Assembly: GCF_023078275.1 (NCBI RefSeq) | Contig: NC_062981.1 | Location: 19,646,846 to 19,710,845, forward strand | DNA: 64,000 nt | From: Leguminivora glycinivorella | Lineage: Eukaryota > Arthropoda > Insecta > Lepidoptera > Tortricidae | Direction: 5' to 3' | Part shown: positions 43,577-54,589 of the stretch, piece after piece | Position numbering within the stretch: position 1 is the first letter of the stretch | Layout of the letters: every line of letters begins with the position of its first letter | Translations under genes and position numbers: made by a program | The notes under the pieces: generated by a model | The model's database searches: none | What the model was told of the DNA's origin: nothing | What the model saw: the letters and a program-made list of their open reading frames with translations, nothing else

Positions 43577-44339
43577 AAAATAAGTTAATAGTTTAAAAAA
43601 CACTATAAAACACGCTTTTCTAAATGCACGTAAAAGCCAAAAATAAATTATGGATCGTTCAAGTTGTCTCTATTTGTGAGCTGAAGTTTAAAAACTATGT
43701 GCTTTTAATTATAATATTTGATTGTAAAAGCGTGGGGCGCTGGAACAGGAAAGACTTTTTGTATAACTTGCTGATAAATCAAATTATGCTATGTTACGGG
43801 AAGGAGGTTACACAGATTGACGCGCTAACTGGAGTTGCAGCATGACTAGTAGGTTCTACATTAAACAGTCAAATCAATTAAAAGTCAGTGTTCAAAGTAG
43901 GTACCAGTTTGTCGAACTCAGACAAAATATGCGCTAGTAGCGAGGAGAGTCGACAGTCACCGACACTTAGAACGCCGCTTTTTTCCGGTAATCAAAGTAC
44001 AAAAGGGGAAAGTGTCTACAGTAACAGGATGCAGAGTTCTTGTTCGTGGACGAGATATCTTTGGTTCTCTTTGGTAACCCTTAGGCGGCATATGTAAACG
44101 TTATGTTCTTATGCAACTTCATTCGCCAGGAAGTTCGGATTAGTATTTGTTTACAAGAAAGTCTTTCCTGTTCCAGCGCCCCACGCTTTTACAATCAAAT
44201 ATTATAATTAAAAGCACATAGTTTTTAAACTTCAGCTCACAAATAGAGACAACTTGAACGATCCATAATTTATTTTTGGCTTTTACGTGCATTTAGAAAA
44301 GCGTGTTTTATAGTGTTTTTTAAACTATTAACTTATTTT
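43577..44339. repeat. Foldback element, right arm copy
   Basis: Inverse-orientation counterpart of 12,658-13,418, with the same arms of about 180 bp and the same middle. Its outer left edge (aaaataagttaatag) is where right-arm symmetry ends. Confidence 0.85.
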
Positions 44340-44702
44340 ATACTTTTTAGTCATTAATAATAAAATACTTTTAACATTTATACATAAATTTATTTCAAGT
44401 AGGCGGATTTTACATGCCATTTGTGGCTTAACGTGTACTTATTGCTAGTTGCTACTTAATAATAACTAGCGGCTACCTTCTTATTACGGTATTATCATAA
44501 AAATGTTTATACCTAGTAAGTTATCCGTAAAAGATAGACAATATAGACATGTGCCATCGCGGACTTTTTGAAGACATTAGAGAGACATACTTTCGCCATA
44601 CATTGTTTTGAAGCTCTCAGCTAGTGGGATTTTGTTTGACTCGATTAGAAAATATTGTCACATTTCAACTAATTCAAACAAAATTTAAGTATTTCTTTTT
44701 TG
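44340..44702. other. Single-copy spacer of the right arm
   Basis: Complement of 12,290-12,657; no coding frame. Confidence 0.7.
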
Positions 44703-47700
44703 CCGAGCCCCCTTTATTTGCTCTTAAGGGTCACAGGAAAACCATTACCCAACTTATTTTAAATACAACGTTGATCTTTCATTTATGCGGGGGCTTCGCC
44801 CCGAGCCCCTTTGTTTGCTCTTAAAGGTCACAAGAAAACGCTAACCCAACTTATTTTAAATACTACGTTAATCTTTCTTTTATGCGGGGGGCTTCGCCCA
44901 CCGAGCCCCCCTTTTCGTTACTCTTAAGGGTATCAAGAAAACCCTAACCCAACTTATTTTAAATACAACGTTGATATTTCTTTTATGCGGGAGGCTTCGC
45001 CCCCCGAGCCCCTCTTTGTTTGCTCTTAAAGGTCACAAGAAAACGCTAACCCAACTTATTCTAAATACTACGTTGATCTTTCTTTCATGCGGGGGCTTCG
45101 CCCCCCGAGCCCCCTTTTCTTTACTCTTAAGGATCACAAGAAAACCTTAACCCAACTTATTTTAAATACAACGTTGATCTTTCTTTTATGCGGGGGGCTT
45201 CGCCCCCGAGCCCCCCTTTGTTTGCTCTGAAAGGTCACAAGAAAACGCTAACCCAACTCATTTTAAATACTACGTTAATCTTTCTTTTATGCGGGGCTTC
45301 GCCCCCCGAGCCCCCCTTTTTGTTACTCTTAAGGGTAACAAGAAAACCCTAACCCAAATCATTTTAAATACAACGTTTATATTTCTTTTATGCGGGGGGC
45401 TTCGCCCCCCGAGCCCCCTTTGTTTGCTCTTAAAGGTCACAAAAAAACGCTAACCCAGCTTATTCTAAATACTACGTTGTTCTTTCTTTCATGCGGGGGC
45501 TTCGCCCCCCGAGCCCCCCTTTTCTTTACTCTTAAGGATCACAAGAAAACCTTAACCCAACTTATTTTAAATACAACGTTGATCTTTCTTTCATGCGGGG
45601 GGCTTCGCCCCCCGAGCCCCCCTTTGTTTGCTCTGAAAGGTCACAAGAAAACGCTAACCCAACTCATTTTAAATACTACGTTAATCTTTCTTTTATGCGG
45701 GGGCTTCGCCCCCGAGCCCCCTTTTTGTTACTCTTAAGGGTAACAAGAAAACCCTAACCCAAATCATTTTAAATACAACGTTTATATTTCTTTTATGCGG
45801 GGGCTTCGCCCCCGAGCCCCTTTGTTTGCTCTTAAAGGTCACAAAAAAACGCTAACCCAGCTTATTCTAAATACTACGTTGTTCTTTCTTTCATGCGGGG
45901 GCTTCGCCCCCCGAGCCCCCCTTTTCTTTACTCTTAAGGATCACAAGAAAACCTTAACCCAACTTATTTTAAATACAACGTTGATCTTTCTTTCATGCGG
46001 GGGGCTTCGCCCCCGAGCCCCCCTTTTCTTTACTCTTAAGGATCACAAGAAAACCTTAACCCAACTTATTTTAAAAACAACGTTTATCTTTCTTTTATGC
46101 GGGGGCTTCGCCCCCGAGCCCCCTTTGTTTGCTCTTAAAGGTCACAAGAAAACGCTAACCCAACTTATTCTAAATACTACGTTGATCTTTCTTTCATGCG
46201 GGGGCTTCGCCCCGAGCCCCCTTTTCTTTACTCTTAAGGATCACAAGAAAACCTTAACCCAACTTATTTTAAATACAACGTTGATCTTTCTTTTATGCGG
46301 GGGCTTCGCCCCCGAGCCCCTTTGTTTGCTCTGAAAGGTCACAAGAAAACGCTTACCCAACTTATTTTAAATACTACGTTAATCTTTCTTTTATGCGGGG
46401 GGCTTCGCCCCCCGAGCCCCCCTTTGTTTGCTCTTAAAGGTCACAAGAAAACGCTGACCCAACTTATCTTAAATAATACGTTGATCTTTCTTTCATGCGG
46501 GGGGCTTCGCCCCCCGAGCCCCCCTTTGTTTGCTCTTATAGGTCACAAGAAAACGCTAACCCAACTTATTCTAAATACTACGTTGATCTTTCTTTCATGC
46601 GGAGGGCTTCGCCCCCCGAGCCCTCCTTTGTTTGCTCTTAAAGGTCACAAGAAAACGCTAACCCAACTTATTCTAAATACTACGTTGATCTTTCTTTCAT
46701 GCGGGGGGCTTCGCCCCCCGAGCCCCCCTTTCTTTACTCTTAAGGATCACAAGAAAACCTTAACCCAACTTATTTTAAATACAACGTTTATCTTTCTTTT
46801 ATGCGGGGGCTTCGCCCCCGAGCCCCCCTTTGTTTGCTCTTAAAGGTCACAAGAAAACGCTAACCCAACTTATTCTAAATACTACGTTGATCTTTCTTTC
46901 ATGCGGGGGCTTCGCCCCCGAGCCCCCTTTGTTTGCTCTTAAAGGTCACAAGAAAACGCTAACCCAACTTATTCTAAATACTACGTTGATCTTTCTTTCA
47001 TGGGGGGGCTTCGCCCCCGAGCCCCCTTTCTTTACTCTTAAGGATCACAAGAAAACCTTAACCCAACTTATTTTAAATACAACGTTTATCTTTCTTTTAT
47101 GCGGGGGGCTTCGCCCCCCGAGCCCCCCTTTGTTTGCTCTTAAAGGTCACAAGAAAACGCTAACCCAACTTATTCTAAATACTACGTTGATCTTTCTTTC
47201 ATGCGGGGCTTCGCCCCCGAGCCCCCTTTGTTTGCTCTTAAAGGTCACAAGAAAACGCTAACCCAAATTATTCTAAATACTACGTTGATCTTTCTTTCAT
47301 GCGGGGGGCTTCGCCCCCCGAGCCCCCTTTGTTTGCTCTTAAAGGTCACAAAAAAACGCTAACCCAGCTTATTCTAAATACTACGTTGATCTTTCTTTCA
47401 TGCGGGGGCTTCGCCCCCCGAGCCCCCCTTTGTTTTCTCTTAAAGGTCACAAGAAAACGCTAACCCAACTTATTCTAAATACTACGTTGATCTTTCTTTC
47501 ATGCGGGGGCTTCGCCCCCCGAGCCCCCCTTTTCTTTACTCTTAAGGATTACAAGAAAACCTTAACCCAACTTATTTTAAATACAACGTTGATCTTTCTT
47601 TTATGCGGGGGGCTTCGCCCCCGAGCCCCCCTTTGTTTGCTCTGAAAGGTCACAAGAAAACGCTAACCCAACTTATTTTAAATACAACGTTTATCTTTCT

Positions 47701-48650
47701 TTTATGCGGGGGGCTTCGCCCCCCGAGCCCCCCTTTGTTTGCTCTTAAAGGTCACAAGAAAACGCTAACCCAACTTATTCTAAATACTACGTTGATCTTT
47801 CTTTCATGCGGGGGGCTTCGCCCCCGAGCCCCCTTTTCTTTACTCTTAAGGATTACAAGAAAACCTTAACCCAACTTATTTTAAATACAACGTTGATCTT
47901 TCTTTTATGCGGGGGCTTCGCCCCCCAGCCCCCTTTGTTTGCTCTTAAAGGTCACAAGAAAACGCTAACCCAACTTATTCTAAATACTACGTTGATCTTT
48001 CTTTCATGCGGGGGCTTCGCCCCCGAGCCCCCTTTTCTTTAATCTTAAGGATTACAAGAAAACCTTAACCCAACTTATTTTAAATACAACATTGATCTTT
48101 CTTTTATGCGGGGGGCTTCGCCCCCCGAGCCCCCCTTTTTGTTACTCTTAAGGGTAACAAGAAAACCCTAACCCAACTTTTTTTTTTTTATACTACGTCG
48201 GTGGCAAACAAGCATACGGCCCGCCTGATGCATACGGCCCCCCGAGCCCCCCTTTTTGTTACTCTTAAGGGTAACAAGAAAACCCTAACCCAAATCATTT
48301 TAAATACAACGTTTATATTTCTTTTATGCGGGGGGCTTCGCCCCCCGAGCCCCCTTTGTTTGCTCTTAAGGATCACAAGAAAACCTTAACCCAACTTATT
48401 TTAAATACAACGTTGATCTTTCTTTCATGCGGGGGCTTCGCCCCCCGAGCCCCCTTTGTTTACTCTTAAAGGTCACAAGAAAACGCTAACCCAACTTATT
48501 CTAAATACTACGTTGATCTTTCTTTCATGCGGGGGGCTTCGCCCCCCGAGCCCCCCTTTCCTTTGCTCTTAAGGATCACAAGAAAACCTTAACCCAACTT
48601 ATTTTAAATACTACGTTGATCTGTCTTTCATGCTTCCCCCTCGAGCCCCC
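44703..48650. repeat. Roughly 99-bp GC-hairpin tandem array, right arm (about 39 units)
   Basis: Same unit as 10,460-12,289 in inverse orientation, about twice as many copies. The three unit types (ggatcacaagaaaacctta, ggtcacaagaaaacgctaa, gggtaacaagaaaacccta) alternate. A four-unit block of about 400 bp, including the variant cccaaatcattttaaatac, repeats at about 45,325 and 45,727 and again at 48,258. The innermost unit (44,703-44,800) is the most diverged, as in the left array. Confidence 0.92.
48177..48240. mobile_element. Fragment of a dispersed repeat within the hairpin array
   Basis: ttttttttta then tactacgtcggtggcaaaca and cggcccgcctgatg match the repeat at 42,010-42,200; the array resumes on both sides. 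Confidence 0.7.
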
Positions 48651-48659
48651 CCCCTTTTT

Positions 48660-49535
48660 TTCTGTTCTTATCTTCCGGCACCATCATCAGGCCTTGAAAC
48701 CTAATCGTAGTCATAGTTCATTACAAGACTTTTCTAAGAAGCCCAAAAACAGCTATGATACGATGTTCCATCATGTAGTTCCAGTTCATATCTTCCGGCT
48801 CCATCATCAGACCTTGAAACCTAATCGTAGTCAAAGTTCATTACAAGACTTTTCTAAGAAGCCCAAAAACAGCTATGATACGATGTTCCATCATGTAGTT
48901 CCAGTTCATATCTTCCGGCTCGATCATCAAACCTTGAAACCTAATCGTAGTCAAAGTTCATTACAAGACTTTTCTAAGAAGCCCAAAAACAGCTATGATA
49001 CGATGTTCCATCATGTAGTTCCAGCTCATATCTTCCGGCTCCATCATCAGACCTTGAAACTAATTGTAGTCAAAGTTCATTGCAAGACTTTCCTAAGAAG
49101 CCCAAAAACAGCTATGATACGATGTTCCATCATGTAGTTCCAGTTCATATCTTCTGGCTCCATCATCAGACCTTGAAACCTAATCGTAGTCAAAGTTCAT
49201 TACAAGACTTTTCTAACAAGCCCAAAAACAGCTATGATACGATGTTCCATCATGTAGTTCCAGTTCATATCTTTCGGCTTCATCATCAGACCTTGAAACC
49301 TAATCGTAGTCAAAGTTCATTACAAGACTTTTCTAAGAAACCCAAAAACAGCTATGATACGATGTTCCATCATGTAGTTCCAGTTCATATCTTTCGGCTT
49401 CATCATCAGACCTTGAAACCTAATTGTAGTCAAAGTTCATTACAAGACTTTTCTAAGAAACCCAAAAACGGCTATGATACGATGTTCCATCATGTAGTTC
49501 CAGTTCATATCTTCCGACTCCATCATCAGATCAGC
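48660..49535 (+). repeat. 120-bp tandem array, right arm
   Basis: About seven full copies plus partial ends of the unit at 9820-10,447, inverted. The landmark cttccggctccatcatcag or a variant recurs every 120 bases from 48,671. One base is missing in the copy at about 49,059, which breaks the 40-residue periodic frame into two. Confidence 0.9.
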
Positions 49536-49683
49536 TCAACAGTACCATATTATTGTATTGTCATCGGAACTACATATAGCTGCCAATTTTCATTACGCTA
49601 CGACTCCTGGAAGATGGTTAAATTAGCTTCCTTAGATTCCATTACATACATAGTTACATACACGACGACCTAATAAAAGCGTG

Positions 49684-50714
49684 TTAAAAATTAAGATTTT
49701 AGTCATGAACAGAGAATGGTGGCCGCCTGCTGATTCGTTACTAAATATCTTACGGGAGTGACAGTAAATAATTATGTGTATTTACCAATAAAAATATGAT
49801 AAATAGAAAATAATGTTTTAGGCAGTGTAAAATATTAGATTGCGGGTATGTGACATCATCATGGCACCACCTTTCCATTACGACAGTATGAGTTTGCCAC
49901 TAGAGGCGCTGCTGTCGCGTGAGGTCCAAAAAACTGCTACTACTGATTTTGGCGGGCTTCGTGACATAAATTATAATATCTTAAATTTACCTGTCTTTCG
50001 TGGTCAATTATAGTAAATATGGATTATTGGGCGATGAATGTAAATGCTTTGAAAACGGAATTAAGAAATGAAAGAGGCGTAAAAATATGATGACAAGTTA
50101 TTTATAATTAATATTATAGATATTATTTATAATTCATTAATGAGATTCTAAACTTTGTTTCGGCGCCGGTCTTGTAAGTCGCCTTTAACATTGACAGCTA
50201 TATCTCTGGACCTTACTTAACAGTGGCGCCATCTGGTAAGCAAAAAAAACGATAGTCCCCATTATTTAGATTTTGAGAGTGAAAGCGACGGTACAGATTG
50301 AAGTTCGAGTAGAGTTCTTAGTATATCTGTCTCTTTCAGTATATGATATATTATGCTTCATGAAAGTAAGATTGTAATAAACTACCTACATGGTAAGCGC
50401 GCATGGTAATGGTGGAGAGCGCTATAAGGTTATTAATTTATTTAGTACAAGCTTAAAACCTTCCGTCTATATTTTTTTATATGTCTATGGTGTAAATCAC
50501 AAAGGATACACATAGGCAAAGGAAAACTTCAAAATAATAGGCATTCACCAAAATAGCCACTCAACCAAAGTTGTTGTGTGTTCATTGTGCGGTCCTGCAA
50601 TAAATAGATGTCAATTGAACCGTTTTTAAAGTGCCCACACACCATCGCACTGCACCGCAACCTTGGTACGTTTATGGGTAAGACCCACCGTGACCTTGGT
50701 GGAGTGCGAGAGTC
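49684..50714. other. Intergenic stretch between the 40-kb structure and gypsy element 2
   Basis: AT-rich. 49,860-50,500 is a diverged repeat shared with 40,745-41,060. No gene recognised. Confidence 0.4.
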
Positions 50715-51336
50715 TGTGGGTTATGTAGCGGGTCTTGCTTCAATCAAACCACAAAAATGTTCTCTTTATGAAGTCTATTTGAACAGAAAATGTCACATGT
50801 AAACAACACAGCACAAAAGATAATTCAGAACGTGAAAAACAATCAATTCGCGTAAGTGTGGATCGGGCGCCGGCGAGGCGCGGGGCAGCGTGGAGTCGGC
50901 GTCGCGGCTGGGTGGATACTGGCGTGTCGGCCGGCGCGAGCGCGGGGCCTCTCGCCGCTACGTCAGCTGATCGGATGTCCCCGCCCACCGCGCCCGCGCG
51001 GCGGACGAAGGAGATTCAATAGAGTAGCTAGGATAATGTATGAAATATGAATATTGTAAGTATAGATATAGTTTATGATTTAAGTATTGATATTGATTTT
51101 AGTAAGTTTATTTATGTTTATATTGCATGTGAATTTTTAATGTAAAAGTGAATGTTATTATATAAGTGTTTGTGTTTATTATTTATGTTTAGTGTGATAG
51201 ATATTATAGTATTAATGGTATTAATGATATTTAGTAGTTATGTAGTAGGTATGTATATAAGTAAATATTATGATGATTATTTAATGTTATATACATGTAT
51301 TTAATAAAGATAGGTAAGTACAGTGGTTACACCACA
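50715..51336 (-). repeat. 3' LTR of gypsy element 2
   Basis: 622 bp; GC-rich stretch at about 50,868-51,010, AT-rich remainder with an aataaag poly(A)-like motif on the plus strand. Pairs with 55,472-56,093. Confidence 0.97.
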
Positions 51337-51351
51337 TCACTCCCTCCCAGA
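51337..51351 (-). other. Polypurine tract of gypsy element 2
   Basis: The minus strand reads ctgggagggagtga directly before the 3' LTR. Confidence 0.75.
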
Positions 51352-51358
51352 GACCGTC

Positions 51359-54300
51359 TCACGGGCGATAATAATCTCTATAGTAATCTGGAAACGTCAC
51401 TCGTCTGCCGGATCGGGTAAGTGTTTTTGGATTATTGTTTTCAGTATCCGTGATCTTCTGGGGGTGTGTACTCGTCTTATCTTTCTTTCTTTCTTTTTCA
51501 GGTTCTTTGACTGGGCTGTTGCTGCTATCTTCGAGCGTATAAGCTGGCTTCAGTCTATCAATGGATATGGTGGTTTCCTTTCCTTTTATTTTTAGTTTCC
51601 AGACTTTATCTCCACGTTCTATTACTTCGTGTGGCCCGGTATAGGCTGGCGTTAGTGCACCACGTACAGCGTCATCTCTTACAAAGACGTGAGTAGCTGA
51701 CTTCAGGTCTTTGAAAATAAAAGTATTTTTATTTCCATGTCTCGAAGCAGGTACAGGGTGCAGCTGCTGGGTAATATTGCGTAAGCGCGCAGTGAAATCG
51801 GTGATGTCTGTTGTCGTAGCTTCGCTTGGCTGGAAGAACTCGCCAGGCAGCCTTAAGGTTTCACCATATACAAGCTCTGCGGATGATGTCTTCAAGTCTT
51901 CTTTGAACGCGCATCTTATTCCTAGTAAGACTAGTGGTAAAGATTCCGTCCAGTTTTCCTGCGCGTGACAGACAATGGCTGATTTCAAATGCCTATGAAG
52001 TCTTTCGATGAGGCCGTTGCAGGCAGGATGATATGCCGTCGTACGTCTGTGTTTGAATCCGGCGATTTTTGCCAAGTATCTGAAGAGTGCCGATTCGAAT
52101 TGGCTTCCGCGATCGGTGACAATGTCTATGGGGCAACCGAATCGGGATATCCATACAGACAGGAGGGCTTTGGCGACTGTTTCGGCTGTGATGTCCATCA
52201 TCGGAATAGCTTCTGGCCAGCGTGTGTAGCGATCTATTGCAGTGAGACAGTAGCGGTAACCTTGAGATGGCGGCAGAGGTCCGACGATATCAATGTGAAC
52301 ATGCGAGAATCGGGCTTTAGGTAGTTGATATGTTCCTAAGGGTGCCTGGACGTGCCTTGTTACTTTAGAAAGTTGGCAAGCTGTGCAGGCTCGTGCCCAG
52401 CTACGACAATCTTTGTTCATATTTGGCCAGATAAATCGGTCGGTTACAAGTTTCGCTGATGCCCTAACTCCAGGGTGACTCAGCGAGTGTAAACTATTGA
52501 AAACTTGTCGTCGAAATTCAGGAGTCACGTAAGGTCGAAGAGTTGAGGTGCTACAGTCGCAGTATATGTCGGTGGCGGAACCAGGTATCTTCATCTTCTG
52601 CAGCTTGATGGTATGGGTTGTGTCACCGTCTAAAATGCGTTTCAGCTCTGAGTCCTTTCCTTGGGCTTCTGCAAGTTGTTCAAGGTCGACAGGCTTTTCT
52701 AGCTCTTCTATCCGTGACAGTGTATCAGCTACCACGTTGTCCTTTCCTGATATGTGGCGTATATCCGTGGTAAACTGAGATATCAGGTCTAGATGGCGAA
52801 ATTGTCTCGGTGAGCAGTTTGACTTGTGTGACGCGAAGGCGAAGCACAAAGGCTTGTGGTCGGTGTATACTGTAAAAACTCGTGCCTCTAGCATGTGTCT
52901 GAAATATTTGATTGCGTTATATATAGCTAGCAGCTCACGGTCATATGGAGAATATTTCTGTTGAGCGGGGTTCAGCTTCTTCGAATAAAACGCAATCGGC
53001 TGCCAATCGTCTCCGTGCTTCTGCTGAAGTACTGCGCCAATCGACGTATCTGACGCGTCTGTGACAAGTGCTAAAACGGCTTTACCATCTGGGTGTGCTA
53101 GCATGGCTGCGTCACATAGGCTTTTCTTACAGTCGTTAAACGCCTTTAAAGTGTCGTCCTGCAACACAACTGGCTGTGATCCTTTGACTGATCCAATCAG
53201 TAAGTTGTGCAGTGGAGCTTGTAACTGAGCTGCTCGAGGAATGAAGCGACGATAGAAATTGATCATTCCCAAGAATCTTCTGAGTTCTTTGATAGTCTTG
53301 GGAGCTGGGAATGTCTCGATTGCTTCAACTTTCGCTGCCAGAGGTTTCGTGCCTTCCGCCGAGATGTGATAACCAAGGAACTTTACTTCCGGTACGCCAA
53401 AGGTGCATTTGGCGGGGTTTATGACCATGCCGTAGTCCCGTAGCTTGCCGAACAGCTGTTTCAAGTGTTCTTTGTGAGCCTCTTCATTCTCCGAGAAGAC
53501 GAGAAAGTCGTCTAAGTAGGCGAATACAAAGTCCATTTCTCTTGTGACTTCGTCTACGAACCTTTGAAATGTCTGCCCGGCGTTGCGGAGGCCATATGAC
53601 ATAAATGGGAACTCGTACAATCCAAAAGGAGTCGCTATGGCAGTCTTGGCGATGTCGTCAGGGTTTACCGGTATTTGGTTGTACGCTTTTACTAAGTCGA
53701 TAGTAGAGAAGACGTTACAACCTGATAGCTGGTGGGCAAAGTCGTGAATATGGCGGAGAGGATAACGGTCTGGGACAGTTCGTGCGTTCAGCTGACGATA
53801 ATCTCCGCAGGGTCTCCAGCCGTTATCCTTCTTCGGTGCAAGGTGTAATGGCGAAGACCAGGGGCTTGACGATGGGCGCGCTGTTCCGTTCTTGAGCATA
53901 GCTTCGAATTCGGCTTTGGCAATTTTCAGCTTATCGGGAGCTAACCTTCTCGGTGTGCAGTGCACCGGTGGTCCTTCAGTCGTCGTGATGTAGTGCAGAG
54001 TGTTGTGCTTCACTTCGCGGTGAATACCAGGTGGCCGTGTTATCTCCGGGTAATCTTTCAGGATATCATTATACTTCGACTCACCGTTGAGGGTTTTGAC
54101 GGAAAACACGTTGTCCTCTGGAGTCACGGCTGTGGCGATAGCTGACAGTAGTGTAGTGCAGTCTATTAAGCGCTTTTGGCGGCAGTCGACAGCTAAATTG
54201 TAATGAGATAGGAAGTCGACGCCAATGATGGCTTTGGAGACATCTGCTACGACGAATTCCCAATAGAAGTCTCGACGGAGCCCGAGATCTAGGCTCAGCT

Positions 54301-54589
54301 GAAGGTGACCGTAAGTATTGATGACTGACTCGTTGGCAGCGTACAGTTCGTAGTTGGTTTTTGGTCGATATTCGCGTAATGCGGTTTTAGGAAAGACGCA
54401 AAGATCACTTCCGGTGTCTACAAGGAATTGCATCTTTGACCGTCGGTCCGTGACGAATAAGCGACCGGGTCTGGGGCTGGGGCAATCGCTGGCCGCTATT
54501 ATCGATTGCCCTGCTCGTTTCCCGATGGGAAGTCGCAGGGTTTGACGCATCTCGTCGCCTCTTGTTGGAACTTGAAGTGGTACCAGCAT
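51359..54589 (-). CDS. Pol polyprotein of gypsy element 2
   Basis: 1,076 codons, uninterrupted. Protease FLVDTGSDLCVFP at about residues 55-67. RT with SSPLHLAPKK (245-254), WRPCGDYRQLN (258-268), FSTIDLVKAYNQIP (294-307) and catalytic YLDD 358-361. RNase H begins LVTDASDTSIGAVLQ (508-522). Integrase: HHCC zinc module H701, H705, C735, C738; triad D767 (HIDIVGPL), D826 (IVTDRGSQF), E862 (NGLIERLHRHLK). A GPxEVIERG segment follows near 1,000. Pol overlaps gag by 91 bases and lies in the -1 frame, the standard gypsy arrangement, so it is probably made by -1 frameshifting; the ATG at 54,589 may not be used. All catalytic residues are present, so the copy could be active. Confidence 0.97.
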   Translation of the reverse strand: MLVPLQVPTRGDEMRQTLRLPIGKRAGQSIIAASDCPSPRPGRLFVTDRRSKMQFLVDTGSDLCVFPKTALREYRPKTNYELYAANESVINTYGHLQLSLDLGLRRDFYWEFVVADVSKAIIGVDFLSHYNLAVDCRQKRLIDCTTLLSAIATAVTPEDNVFSVKTLNGESKYNDILKDYPEITRPPGIHREVKHNTLHYITTTEGPPVHCTPRRLAPDKLKIAKAEFEAMLKNGTARPSSSPWSSPLHLAPKKDNGWRPCGDYRQLNARTVPDRYPLRHIHDFAHQLSGCNVFSTIDLVKAYNQIPVNPDDIAKTAIATPFGLYEFPFMSYGLRNAGQTFQRFVDEVTREMDFVFAYLDDFLVFSENEEAHKEHLKQLFGKLRDYGMVINPAKCTFGVPEVKFLGYHISAEGTKPLAAKVEAIETFPAPKTIKELRRFLGMINFYRRFIPRAAQLQAPLHNLLIGSVKGSQPVVLQDDTLKAFNDCKKSLCDAAMLAHPDGKAVLALVTDASDTSIGAVLQQKHGDDWQPIAFYSKKLNPAQQKYSPYDRELLAIYNAIKYFRHMLEARVFTVYTDHKPLCFAFASHKSNCSPRQFRHLDLISQFTTDIRHISGKDNVVADTLSRIEELEKPVDLEQLAEAQGKDSELKRILDGDTTHTIKLQKMKIPGSATDIYCDCSTSTLRPYVTPEFRRQVFNSLHSLSHPGVRASAKLVTDRFIWPNMNKDCRSWARACTACQLSKVTRHVQAPLGTYQLPKARFSHVHIDIVGPLPPSQGYRYCLTAIDRYTRWPEAIPMMDITAETVAKALLSVWISRFGCPIDIVTDRGSQFESALFRYLAKIAGFKHRRTTAYHPACNGLIERLHRHLKSAIVCHAQENWTESLPLVLLGIRCAFKEDLKTSSAELVYGETLRLPGEFFQPSEATTTDITDFTARLRNITQQLHPVPASRHGNKNTFIFKDLKSATHVFVRDDAVRGALTPAYTGPHEVIERGDKVWKLKIKGKETTISIDRLKPAYTLEDSSNSPVKEPEKERKKDKTSTHPQKITDTENNNPKTLTRSGRRVTFPDYYRDYYRP

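Larger units (their letters stand above)
9669..49683. other. 40-kb inverted composite structure bounded by TTAA
   Basis: TTAA at 9665-9668 is followed by CACGCTTTTATTAGGTCG, and the exact complement precedes TTAA at 49,684-49,687; similarity between the flanks stops at TTAA. Moving inward, both ends carry the same modules in mirror order: a 120-bp array, a roughly 99-bp hairpin array, a spacer of about 360-370 bp, and a foldback of about 760 bp. The left arm is 9669-13,418 (3.75 kb) and the right arm about 43,577-49,683 (6.1 kb); they differ mainly in array copy number. Symmetry ends at the outer edge of the foldback. It is either one giant TTAA-inserting element with long composite ends, or two inverted copies of a smaller element flanking 30 kb of unrelated DNA. 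No transposase was found. Confidence 0.6.

Noticed and set aside
44624..48389. Series of long open frames with LFALKGHKKTLTQLIL repeats as a repeat protein gene family (also 10,623-12,292)
   Set aside because: They are produced by a tandem array with a period near 99; frames open and close with changes in the G/C runs and there is no start, intron or conserved end.
9669..49683. Giant Polinton/Maverick or viral element
   Set aside because: No DNA polymerase B, packaging ATPase, capsid or protease genes of that kind, and the termini and TTAA site do not fit.
50740..50988. An 82-residue ORF repeated at 55,497-55,745
   Set aside because: It lies in the GC-rich part of the LTR and is duplicated only because the LTRs are identical.
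51711..52778. Plus-strand ORFs across gypsy element 2 pol (and 33,946-36,471 across element 1)
   Set aside because: Antisense shadows of the pol and gag genes.
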